From the NCBI RefSeq assembly GCF_000014565.1, contig NC_008268.1, positions 2,294,001-2,358,000 on the forward strand: DNA of 64,000 nucleotides, in the 5' to 3' direction. The position numbers and the translations under genes were made by a program. Below the pieces are notes generated by a model. The model did not search any database and had not been told where the DNA came from. It saw only the letters and a list, made by a program, of their open reading frames with translations. Source of the DNA: Rhodococcus jostii RHA1. GTDB lineage: Bacteria; Actinomycetota; Actinomycetes; Mycobacteriales; Mycobacteriaceae. Shown here piece after piece: positions 35,367 through 45,800 of the stretch; the stretch's first letter is position 1, and the number at the start of each line of letters is the position of its first letter.

Positions 35367-38300
35367 CGCACTGCCTCCGTGGTGAAGCCGGTGTCGTCCT
35401 GGTGCACGTACTCCATTGCCACCTCCTGGGTGGGCAGGTCGGGGTGAGCCTCGAGTCCGGGCAGCAGCCGCTGGAGGTCGGTGAGCATCGCGGTGGCCGT
35501 GCTCCGGTCGAAGAGGTCGGTGGCGTAGTCGAGTTCGAGGGTGAGCGCCGTGGTGCCGCGGGTCCACGACAGCCCGAGTTCGACGGGTGACAGGTCGGCC
35601 GGCTCGGCATTGTCGTCGCGCTCTCCGTCGTAGCGCACCGGGAAGTGCTGCGTCGCCGTGCCGGCCGCGCGATTCTCCGAGGACAGCTCCCGGCGTACGG
35701 TCTCCACCAGTTCCGGGTAGGTGGGGTCGCCGGACAGGTCCACGGCCACGAGCCGCGGCGGGGCTTCCGGCCCTGTGGCCGTGCCCACCGCCACCTCGTC
35801 CTGCGCCGTGTACCAGGCGAGGAGGGTGAGCCAGGCGGCGAGCAGTTCCGGATGCCCCGGCTCTCCGTCGAGCGCCGCAGTCACCCGTGCGGTCGAATAG
35901 CGCGGCGGTTCCGCACCGGTCGAGGGCTGCCGCGGCCGATCCGCCGGGACCAGGGGCGGCGACACCAGTCGCGACGCCGGCGCCGGAGCCGCGCCGGTCA
36001 GGAACACGGAAATGGGGTGTGTACGCGGAGAATCCGCGACACCGTCGAGGATGCGAACGTACTCGGCGCACAACGCGGCGGCAGTTTGCTCGGTGAACAG
36101 TTCCGTGCTGAACTCGAGCCCGGCCGCCATGCCGTCCTCGCCGGCCCGCTCCGTGGTGACGAGGGTGAGATCGAACTTGGCCGTGCCGGATGGCACCCCG
36201 CCGAACGCGATGGCCGCGGGATCCTCCTGGTCGAACAGCGTCTCGGTGAGTCCTTGCTGCGACTGCAGCGCCGGCAGTTCCTGGTGGACGTGGCAGACGT
36301 CGAACAGGGGTGTCCGGCTCAGGTCCCGGTCGCCGGTGAGTGCGGTGACGACGCGGTCGAACGGGATCTCCTGGTGTTCGAGGGCGCCGAGCACCACATC
36401 ACGCACGCGTGCGCACAATTCCGCGACGGTCGGGTCCCCGGACAGGTCGGCGCGCAGCGCCACCGTGCTGTTGAAGTACCCGATCATGCCGGACAGTTCC
36501 GGTCGGTTACGTCCGGTCGTCGGTGTGCCGACCACGAGGTCGCGCTGGCGGCTGCGGCTCGCCATGAGGAGGTAGAACGCGGAGAGCAGCACCACGAACA
36601 GCGAGACGGACTCCCTGCGTGCCACGGCCCGCAGGCTCCGTGTCAGGTCCTCGGAGACGGTGAACGTGTGGAACGCGCCGGTGAAGTTCTTTCGCTCCGG
36701 GCGTGGGAAGTCGGTGGGCAGCCGGAGCAGCGGAACGTCCTCCAGGACGGTTCTCCAGTATTCGAGTTCGGGGTCGAGCGCGGCGCTCGCGATCAGTTCC
36801 CGCTGCCACAGGGCGTAGTCCCAGTACTCGATGGGGAGCGGGGCGAGGTCGGCGCGGCGACCGGCGCGGCGTGCCGCGTACAGGGCGGGCAGTTCCTGCT
36901 CGAAGATCCTCGGCGAACCCCCGTCGTTGACGGAATGGTGGGTGGTGACCTGCAGGACGTGCTCGTCGGGGCCGATCCTGATGAGCAGTGCCCGCACGAG
37001 CGGGTCGGTGGCGAGGTCGAACGGTGCCACCGCGGCCTCGTGTACGAGTGCCCGGGCCGCGGCCACCGGATCCGGTTCGCCCGACACGTCGGCGGTGCGG
37101 AAGAAGTCGCCGAGGGATTCGCGGATCCGCAGTTCCGGCTCCCCGTCCACCTCGACGTAGTTGGACAGCAGCACCCGATGCCGTGCGGCGAGATCGTCCC
37201 ACATACCCCGGACGGCGGATTCATCAATCGGCCCGTGCAATTCGCTGACCATCGGCAGGTTGTAGATGGTCGTGACGGCGTCGAGTTGGTGATGGAACCA
37301 CATGCGTACCTGACCGAAAGACATCACGTGCCGCCCCCGCGGCATGATCGGGGGCAGCCCACCGGACGCGGACGTGCCGTCCGCGAGGAGTGCGGCGAAG
37401 TCTGCGACCTTCGGCCGCTCGTACAGGTCGATGAGTTTGGGCCGGACCCCGTATCGGTCCGACACCCGGTCGACGAGTTGCATGCCGATGAGCGAGTTTC
37501 CACCGAGGTCGAAATAGTCGTCGTCGGCGCCGACGTCCCTTTCGCTGTGAAGCAGCTCGCGCAGTGTCGTCTGCAACCAGTCGAGGCTGTCTTCCGGCGC
37601 GGCCGTCGCCGATTGCGGGCTCGGTTCCGCCGACGGATTGTCCGGGGCGTCGGCCCAGTCGGGTTGGCCCGGGAGGTCGAACCAGCACCGCGAACCGCGC
37701 AGCGGGTGTCCGGGTAGGCGCACTCGCCAGGCAGAGTCGTCACCGCGGTCGACGGCTGCCCAGTCGAGGTCGATTCCGCGCTCGTACAGCCCGGCGAGGA
37801 GGTGTGTGACCGCGTCGGATGTGTCCGTCGCGCGAAGTATTTCGGCATCTGGCGTGTCGCGGAGGGCATCGGCGAGCAGTGCCCCGAGGCGTCCCTCCGG
37901 GCTCGGCTCCACGAAGACGACGGGTCCGTCCGCGAGCATGCCCTTCGCGACGGCGACGAGCCGGTCCGTGTCGATCGAGGGATCCGCGGCCGCGGCGGTG
38001 ATGTCGGCGGCCTCCACCGCCGACAGTGCGTCCCGCACATACCGGGCCGCGTACCGGGACACGCCACCGCTGAGGACGGCGTCGACGGTGACGCCGGCGG
38101 CGCGGAGGTCCCGGTGGACGGCGATCTGGCCTGCGAGGAGGTCCGCCTCGTCGCCGGTGGCGGGAAGCTCCGACGGCAGGCTGCGGCCACGCAATGCGGG
38201 CGGCATCCGGTCGGGTGACAGCAGCAACGCCACGGCGGGGCGTTGCCGGGTGGGCGGTGCGGAGTCCTCGCCGCGGGCGACGAGTTCGGCGGCGCGCGCA

Positions 38301-39793
38301 GCGAGCGACTGCGAGAGTTCGGCAATGCTGCGTGCGTGCACCGCCACCCGGTGGTCGTGGTGCGGGCGGCCGCGGTTGAGGGTGAACGCCACATCGTCGA
38401 GGTCGTGCCCGCGCACGGCCGTCGCCAGTTCGGCACACAGCGTCGCCAGGGCGCCCACGCTCTTCGCCGACACCCCGACCAGCCGAGTCGTCGTGCCGGC
38501 GCGGGATCCGGCGGCACGCTCCGGCGGCTGTTCCACCACGCAGTGTGCGTTGATGCCGCCGAGGCTGAACGAACTCACCCCGGCCCGCCGGGGTCCGGTC
38601 TCGTCGCTCCACATCCGGGCCTCGGTGACCACCTCGATTCCGTTGCCCGCGAGGTCGACTCCGCCGGTGGGTCGTTCGAAGTGCAGCGACGGGTACAACT
38701 CGCCGTGCTCGACACTCAGGATCGCCTTCACGAGACCGGACACCCCGGCGGCGTGGTCGAGGTGACCGATGTTGGTCTTCACCGAACCGATCGGCAGGAC
38801 GCCGGGACGGTCCCGGAACGCGGACGTGATCCCTTCGAGTTCGACCGCGTCGCCCAGTGGAGTTCCCGATCCGTGGGCCTCGAGGTACCCGGCATCGTCC
38901 GGGGTGAGACCCGCCTTCTGCCAGGCCCGGGAGATGACGGCCACCTGCGCCCGCGCGCTCGGGGAGCTGATGGTTGCGGACGAATGCCCGCTGGATACCG
39001 TTGCGGTGCCGCGGATCACGGCGTGGACCGGGACGCGATCCGCGCGGGCGCGGGCCATGGTGGTGAGGAGAAGAGCCGCCCCACCCTCCCCGACCGCGGT
39101 GCCGTCCGCGTTCGCGTCGAACGCGCGGCAGCGCCCGCCGGGAGACATCAGTTCCGCGGATCCCTCCGCCATGTCCGCGCGGAGGCCGTTCACCCGCAGA
39201 CTGACTCCGCCCGCGAGGGCGAAATCGGCGTCACCCGACCGCAGCTCCCGGCAGGCGTGCTGCACCGCGATGAGCGACCCGTTGCACCCCGAATCGACGG
39301 CGTAGCAAGGTCCGGTGAGGCCGAGCTGGTACGCGATCCGGGCCGGCACCGCGAACGGAACGTTGCCCAGGGTGCTCAGCACACCCGGTTCCGCCCACAT
39401 CGCCGGATACGTCGAGGTGGCGGCGCTGAACACCACCGCCGTCGCGCTGTCGCGGAACTCGGCCACCGAATAACCGGCGTCCTCGACCGCCTGATACGCG
39501 AGGACCAGTGCGAGACGCTGCTGCGGGTCGATCAGCGACGCTTCCCGTTTCGACAGGGTGAAGAACGCGTAGTCGAACGTGGAGATGTCCTCGACGAAAC
39601 CCATCGCGTGGTAGTGGGAGGGAGGCCCCAGCCCGGTCGCCTTCGCCCGTGACCGGGACAGCGGACGCACCGAGTCCCGGCCCGCCGCGAGGTTGGCGCG
39701 GAACTCCGCCAGGTTCGCTGCCTCGGGGTAGCGCGCGGCGATGCCGACCACGGCGATGTCGTCGTCACCCGGTGTGGGATGTCGCACGCTCAC
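35363..39793 (-). CDS. Hybrid PKS-NRPS, KS-(degenerate AT)-PCP-C-(half C)
   Basis: A 1476-residue protein. The ketosynthase (about 10-430) has Cys170 in DSGCNGSL, His307 in EAHGSGTPLGD and His344 in KTNIGHLDHAAG, so the catalytic triad is present although the usual CSSS is CNGS. The expected acyltransferase region (about 519-705) is shortened; SGGVSR at 575-580 replaces GHSxGE, so the nucleophile is missing. A PCP-type carrier follows (GGNSL, Ser767), then a complete condensation domain (about 825-1250, HHSVNDG at 952-958). A further stretch of about 190 residues matches only the C-terminal half of a condensation domain. There is no ketoreductase. GTG 39793 has GGGAGGAG upstream and lies 20 nt after the preceding NRPS stop. 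Confidence 0.92.
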   Translation of the reverse strand: MSVRHPTPGDDDIAVVGIAARYPEAANLAEFRANLAAGRDSVRPLSRSRAKATGLGPPSHYHAMGFVEDISTFDYAFFTLSKREASLIDPQQRLALVLAYQAVEDAGYSVAEFRDSATAVVFSAATSTYPAMWAEPGVLSTLGNVPFAVPARIAYQLGLTGPCYAVDSGCNGSLIAVQHACRELRSGDADFALAGGVSLRVNGLRADMAEGSAELMSPGGRCRAFDANADGTAVGEGGAALLLTTMARARADRVPVHAVIRGTATVSSGHSSATISSPSARAQVAVISRAWQKAGLTPDDAGYLEAHGSGTPLGDAVELEGITSAFRDRPGVLPIGSVKTNIGHLDHAAGVSGLVKAILSVEHGELYPSLHFERPTGGVDLAGNGIEVVTEARMWSDETGPRRAGVSSFSLGGINAHCVVEQPPERAAGSRAGTTTRLVGVSAKSVGALATLCAELATAVRGHDLDDVAFTLNRGRPHHDHRVAVHARSIAELSQSLAARAAELVARGEDSAPPTRQRPAVALLLSPDRMPPALRGRSLPSELPATGDEADLLAGQIAVHRDLRAAGVTVDAVLSGGVSRYAARYVRDALSAVEAADITAAAADPSIDTDRLVAVAKGMLADGPVVFVEPSPEGRLGALLADALRDTPDAEILRATDTSDAVTHLLAGLYERGIDLDWAAVDRGDDSAWRVRLPGHPLRGSRCWFDLPGQPDWADAPDNPSAEPSPQSATAAPEDSLDWLQTTLRELLHSERDVGADDDYFDLGGNSLIGMQLVDRVSDRYGVRPKLIDLYERPKVADFAALLADGTSASGGLPPIMPRGRHVMSFGQVRMWFHHQLDAVTTIYNLPMVSELHGPIDESAVRGMWDDLAARHRVLLSNYVEVDGEPELRIRESLGDFFRTADVSGEPDPVAAARALVHEAAVAPFDLATDPLVRALLIRIGPDEHVLQVTTHHSVNDGGSPRIFEQELPALYAARRAGRRADLAPLPIEYWDYALWQRELIASAALDPELEYWRTVLEDVPLLRLPTDFPRPERKNFTGAFHTFTVSEDLTRSLRAVARRESVSLFVVLLSAFYLLMASRSRQRDLVVGTPTTGRNRPELSGMIGYFNSTVALRADLSGDPTVAELCARVRDVVLGALEHQEIPFDRVVTALTGDRDLSRTPLFDVCHVHQELPALQSQQGLTETLFDQEDPAAIAFGGVPSGTAKFDLTLVTTERAGEDGMAAGLEFSTELFTEQTAAALCAEYVRILDGVADSPRTHPISVFLTGAAPAPASRLVSPPLVPADRPRQPSTGAEPPRYSTARVTAALDGEPGHPELLAAWLTLLAWYTAQDEVAVGTATGPEAPPRLVAVDLSGDPTYPELVETVRRELSSENRAAGTATQHFPVRYDGERDDNAEPADLSPVELGLSWTRGTTALTLELDYATDLFDRSTATAMLTDLQRLLPGLEAHPDLPTQEVAMEYVHQDDTGFTTEAVR

Positions 39794-39813
39794 GGTTGTC
39801 TCCTCCCGGCTCG

Positions 39814-42800
39814 TCAGAACTCGTAGGTGGCGGGCGCGGGCGCCTCGCTCGTGTCGGTGGACTGCGCAATCGCTTCGGCCTGCGCCGCCACGGTGACGAG
39901 GTCGAACAGCTGGCCCACGCGCAGAGCCCCGGGCCACTGTTCGTCGAGACGACGCTGCAGTTCCACGACGCGATGCGAGTTGCCGCCGACGTCGAAGAAC
40001 CCGTCTTCGGAACCGAAGTCGTCGTGCCCCAGCACCGCCGCCCAGTGCTCGGCGACCGACCGTTGCAGCGCGCTCCAGCGTTGCCGCGACTCGCCGCGCG
40101 CAGGCTCCGTGTCGGAGACGAGTGCGCGCAGCGCGTTCTCGTCCACCTCGCCGTCCGGCGTTCGCGGGACCGCGCCGAGTGCGACGAACCGCGTGGGGAC
40201 CGATCGGGCGTCGAGCCGTCCGGCGCTGAACTCCCGCAGGTCTTCTGCCATCGGGAGCACGGCCGCCGCGGCCGCCGGGACCCAGAAGGCGGTGACACCG
40301 GTGGCGGTTGTGAGGACCACCGCTTCGCGGACCGCCGGGTGACTCTCCACGACGTCGGTGACCGACCGTGCCGGGGATCCGGTGGCGCCGACGCTCAGCA
40401 GTCGTCCGGACCGATGCCATCGCGCGAGTGCGCCCGTCCGGACCATCCGGGTGCCCGGGGCGCCGAACGGATTTGCCACGAACGTCGTGGCCGCCGCCCG
40501 CGCCGAGGTGTGGTGCTCCCGCGTGTCGGCCAGGTACACCGCACCGGTCACGCCTTCGGGGGTGAGCTGCAACCGGGGATCGAGCACCACGGTCTCGGCC
40601 GCCGCACTCCATTCGCGAATCCGGGTGAGCTCGTCCGGGGCCAGCACGTCGACGTCTCCGACGGCGACACTCGGATCTGCAACGACTGCGGCGAGAATCC
40701 TGGTGAACCGGTCGGCCAGGGCCTGCACGGTCGCCGCATCGAAGAGGTCGGTGGCGTAGGTGAATCCCGCGGTCATCCCTTCCGGTGTTCCGCACTCGTC
40801 GTACTTCTCCCGCACCGTCAGTTGCAGGTCGAAGAGCGACACCTCGACGTCGGGTTCGAGGACTTCGGCCTCCAGGTGCGGGAGGGCGAGATCGGGGTGT
40901 TCGGTGTTCCGGAACTCGAGCAACACCTGGAACAGGGGTGAATGCGACTGGGACCGAGGCGGGTTCAGCGCTTCCACCACCCTCTCGAACGGCACGTCCG
41001 CGTGGGCGTAGGCCGCGAGGTCGGTCTCACGGACCCGGGTGAGCAGTTCGTCGAAGGTCCCCGACACGTCGGTCCGCAGCACGAGGGTGTTGACGAACAT
41101 TCCCACCACGTCGTCGAGGACGGCCTCGCCGCGGCCGGCGACCGGCGACCCGATCACCACGTCGCCGGTACCGCCCGAGCGGGCCAGCAACACGGCGAGC
41201 GCCGCGTGCACGACCATGAACACGGTGCACCGCCGGGTCCGCGCCAACGCCACCGTGTCCCGGTGCAGGTCGGCGCCGATCCCGAACGTCACCCGGTCGC
41301 CGGAGGCAGAGCGCCGCGGCGGGCGGTCACGGTCCGTGGGCAGATCGGTGACGGCCGGCGCGTCGGCGAGGTCGGATCGCCAGTAGTCCAGTTGCCGCGA
41401 AAGCAGGGAGTCCGCGTCGTCCTCCGAGCCGAGGAGTTCCCGCTGCCACACGGCGTAGTCGGGGTACTGCACCGGCAGCGGCTCCCATCCCGGCGTGCAG
41501 CCCTCGGACCGTGCGGTGTAGGCCGTCATCACGTCGCGGGCGAGCGGAGCCATCGAGAACCCGTCGGCCGCGATGTGATGCACCACGACGACGAGAACGT
41601 GCTCGCGGTCGCCGAGTTCGAACAGCCTGGCCCGCATCGGGACTTCGGTGGCGACGTCGAAACCCGCGGACACGAGTTCCGAGATCTGTTCGCGTACCGG
41701 ATCGTCGGACGCCGACGAGGTGAGTTGCGCGACGTGGCCGGCACCGACGATCACCTGGGTGGGTCCCGAATCGCCGTACGGGTACCGGGTGCGCAAAGAT
41801 TCGTGCCTGTCCACCACGTCGGCGAGGGCGGCGGTCAGTGCGTCGACGTCGAGGTCACCCGACAGCCGGACGATCATTGCGACGTTGTACGCGGGTGAGG
41901 ACGGGTCGAACTGATTGAGGAGCCACATCCGGTGCTGCGCCCACGAGAGCGGCACCGGGTCGGGGCGCCGGGGCACCGTCACCGCGGGCCGGGCTTCGCC
42001 GCCCGCGCTCTCGCGCGCGATCCGTGCCGCGAGCGCCCGTACGGTCGGGGTCTCGAACACGTCCCGCACACCGACGTCGGTGCCGAGCGCGGAGTTGATC
42101 CGAGCGACCACCTGCGTCGCGGTCAGGGAGTTGCCACCGGACGCGAAGAAGTCGTCGTCTGCTCCGACGACGCCGGTCCCGAGAACCTCGGCGAACACGT
42201 CGGCCACCGCGGACTCGAACGGTGTGCCGGGTGCGCGGAAGATGCGGGGCGCGAATTCGGGGTCCGGCAGCGCGTGCCGGTCGACCTTGCCGTTGGCCCC
42301 GAGCGGCAGCCGGTCGAGGACCGTCACCGAGGCCGGCACCATGAAGGGTGCGAGCACGGATCCGGCGAACTGCAGCACCTCGGTCGTGTCGAGGTCCGCG
42401 CCGTCCTCGGCCGTGACGTATCCGGCGAGGACCGCCTCGGCCGCGGGCGTGCGGCGCACCACGACCACCGCCTGCGCGACACCGGGGCAGCGGGTGAGCG
42501 CCGCCTCCACCTCCCCCGGTTCGACCCGCTGTCCGCGCAACTTGACCTGAAAATCGTTGCGGCCCAAATATTCCAGCCTGCCTTCCTTCGTCCACCGCAT
42601 CAGATCGCCGGTGCGATACATGCGTGAGCCCGGGCGGTCGAACGGGTTCGCCACGAACGAGGCCGCGGTGGTTCCTGCCCGCCGGTGGTAGCCGCGCGCC
42701 AGACCCTCCCCCAGCACGTACAGCTCACCCACCACACCGACCGGCACCGGACGCAGCCACTCGTCGAGGACGAGTTCGCGGACACCGCGCATCGGGTGAC

Positions 42801-45800
42801 CGATCCGCACGGGGTCGCCGGGTGTCATCGGGTCGCCGATGTTCGACATCACCGTCGTCTCGGTGGGGCCGTAGCCGACGAGCAGGGTGCGCCCGGACGC
42901 CCAGCGGGCCAGCAACTCCGGCGGGCAGCGTTCGCCGCCGACGACGAGCGCGCGAAGCAGGCGCAGACCCCGCGGGTCGATGGTGGCCAGGACCGCGGGG
43001 GTGGCGAACGCGTGTGTGATCCGCTCGGCCGCGAGCAGTTCCGTCAGTGCGGCGCCGCCGTACACGTGGGGGGCCGCGATCACCAGTCGCGCACCGGCAC
43101 CGAACGCCATGAGGTATTCGAGCATCGTCGCGTCGAATCCGGGTGACGCGAGATTCAGGACGCGCGAGGCATTCGTCGTCGCGTACCGGGCGCGCTGATC
43201 GATCGTGAAGTTCTGCAGCCCCGCATGGGGAATGACGACGCCCTTCGGTGCCCCCGTCGACCCGGACGTGTACATCAGATACGCCGGATGGCCCGGTCGC
43301 AGCGGCACGACCCGGTCGTCGTCGGTGATCGGACGGGACTCCCATCGCCGCGTCGGACCCGGATAGTCGAGGAGCAGCCACTCCACGCCGTCGGGCATCC
43401 GGTCGCGCTGTTCGGCGACCGTGAGTCCCGCCACCGCCCCGCAGTCGGCGAGGATGTCGGCGATTCTCCCCGGCGGCAGATTGGGATCCACCGGGACGAA
43501 CGACGCACCCGATTTCGCCACCGCCCACACCGACACCACCAGTTCCACCGACCGGACGAGCCCGATCGCCACGTGGTGCTCCGGTCCGATTCCGCGGCGG
43601 ATCAACACCCAGGCCAGCCGGTTCGACCAGTCGTCGAGTTCGCGATACGACATCACCGCGTTGCCGTAGGACAGCGCGACGGCGTGTGGGTCCCGGGCGG
43701 CCGCGGCGGAGAGGATCTCCGGCAGCAGCCGGGTCGTGCCGGTGGGCCGCCCGCACACCGGGACGAGGGCCTCGCGTTCGCCGGGAGACAGCAGATCGAA
43801 GCGGGCCAGTGGAACGTCGGGGTCGGCGACCACCGCGTCGAGGAGCCGCACGTATCGTTCGGCGAATTTGCGGACGGTCGCGGTGTCGAAGATGTCGGTG
43901 GCATAGGTGAATCCGGCTCTGATCCCGGCGGGTTCCCCGTCCTCTCCGAATCGTTCGGCCAGGGTCAGCTGCAGGTCGAACGTGGAGACGGAGACACCGA
44001 GGTCGATCTCCTCCACGTCCAGTTCCGGCAGGCTCGGAGTGGGCCGCACGACGTCCTGGAATTCGAACAGCACCTGGAACAACGGCGCGTGGGCCGTGGT
44101 GCGCGGCAGAGCGAGCGCCTCGACCACCCGCTCGAACGGCACCTCCGCGTGCGCGAACGCCTCCAGATCGCAGTCCCGCACAGCGGCGAGCAGCGCGGTG
44201 AACGAGTCGGCGCCGTGCACCGGGGTGCGCAGCGCCAGGGTGTTGACGAACATCCCCACCACGTCGTCGAGGACGGCCTCGCCGCGGCCCGCCACCGCGG
44301 ATCCGATCACCACGTCGGTGGTGCTTCCCAAGCGGGACACCAGGACCGCGAACGCTGCGTGCGTCACCATGAACACGGTCGCATCGTGTTCGCGGGCAAG
44401 GGCAACCACCTTCCGGTGCAGGCGGTCCCCGATCTCGAACGACTCCCGCGCGCCGGCGAGCGACCGGTGTTCGGGACGTGCGCGATCCATCGGCAGGTCC
44501 GTCACCACCGGCGCGTCGGCGAGCGCGGAACGCCAGTACCCGAGCTGGCGGGACATCAGGGAGCCGGGATCGTCCTCCGATCCGAGCAGCGCCCGCTGCC
44601 AGATGCTGTAGTCGGCGTACTGCACCGGAAGCGGCACCCAGTCCGGCGCGTCTCCCCGAGCCCGGGCCGTGTACGCGGAGGTGATGTCGCGGGCCAGCGG
44701 GCCCAGCGACAGCGCGTCCGCAGCGATGTGATGCACCACCAGGGCCAGGGCGTGATCACGCGACCCGACCTCGAACAGGTGCGCCCGCAACGGAACCTGC
44801 GCGGTCACCTCGAAGCCCGCGGACAGCGCCGCCGCGAGCCGGTCCCGCAGGTCGCTCTCCCCCGACACCGTGACAGCGCGGAGCCCGGGCACCGCGGCCG
44901 ACGCCGGGATCACGGACTGCACCGGCGTGTCACCCCGCATCGGGAAGACCGTTCGCAACGCCTCGTGCCGATCCACGACGTCCGTCAGCGCCGCGTGCAG
45001 CGCCGCGACGTCGAGAGGGCCGCGCAACCGGAAGGCCGCCGCGATGTTGTAGGCGGGCGACGTCGTGTCGAACTGGTCGAGGAACCACATCCGCGTCTGC
45101 GCGAGCGACACCGGCGCCGCCGCGGACCGGTCCGTCGCCACCAGCGGCGGCCGGTCCGCCGAGGCCGCCCGGCTCACCCGAGCCGACAGCGACCGCACCG
45201 TCCGCGCCTCGAAGACGTCGCGCACTCCCACACCCGCACCGAGCACACCCTGAATCCGCGCCACGACCTTCGCCGCGATCAGCGAATTGCCGCCGAGCGC
45301 GAAGAAGTCGTCGTCGATCCCGACCGCGGGCACGCCGAGCAGCGCGGCGAAGATGACCGCGAGCGACTCCTCGACGGGAGTGCCCGGTGCCACGAATTCG
45401 GCGCGGGAAGCCGTGACGGGCGCCGGAAGCGCCGCCCGATCCAATTTCCCGTTGCCGGTGAGCGGCAGCCGCTCGAGGATCGTCACCGAGGCCGGGACCA
45501 TGTACGACGGCAACGCGCCTCCGGCGAATTCCAGCACGGCCTCCGAGTCGACGATGGCCCCCGCCTCGGGCACCACGTACGCCGCCGGGGCCGGGCCGGT
45601 CACCGCATCCTCGTGCAGGGTCACCACCGCCTGCGCGACCCCGTCGCACCGGCCCAGCACCCATTCCACTTCGCCGAGTTCCACCCGGAATCCGCGGATC
45701 TCGACCTGCAGGTCGTCCCGTCCGAGGTAGTCGAGACTCCCGTCGCGTCGCCACCGCACGACGTCCCCGGTCCGGTACATCCGGGCGCCCGACCCATCCG

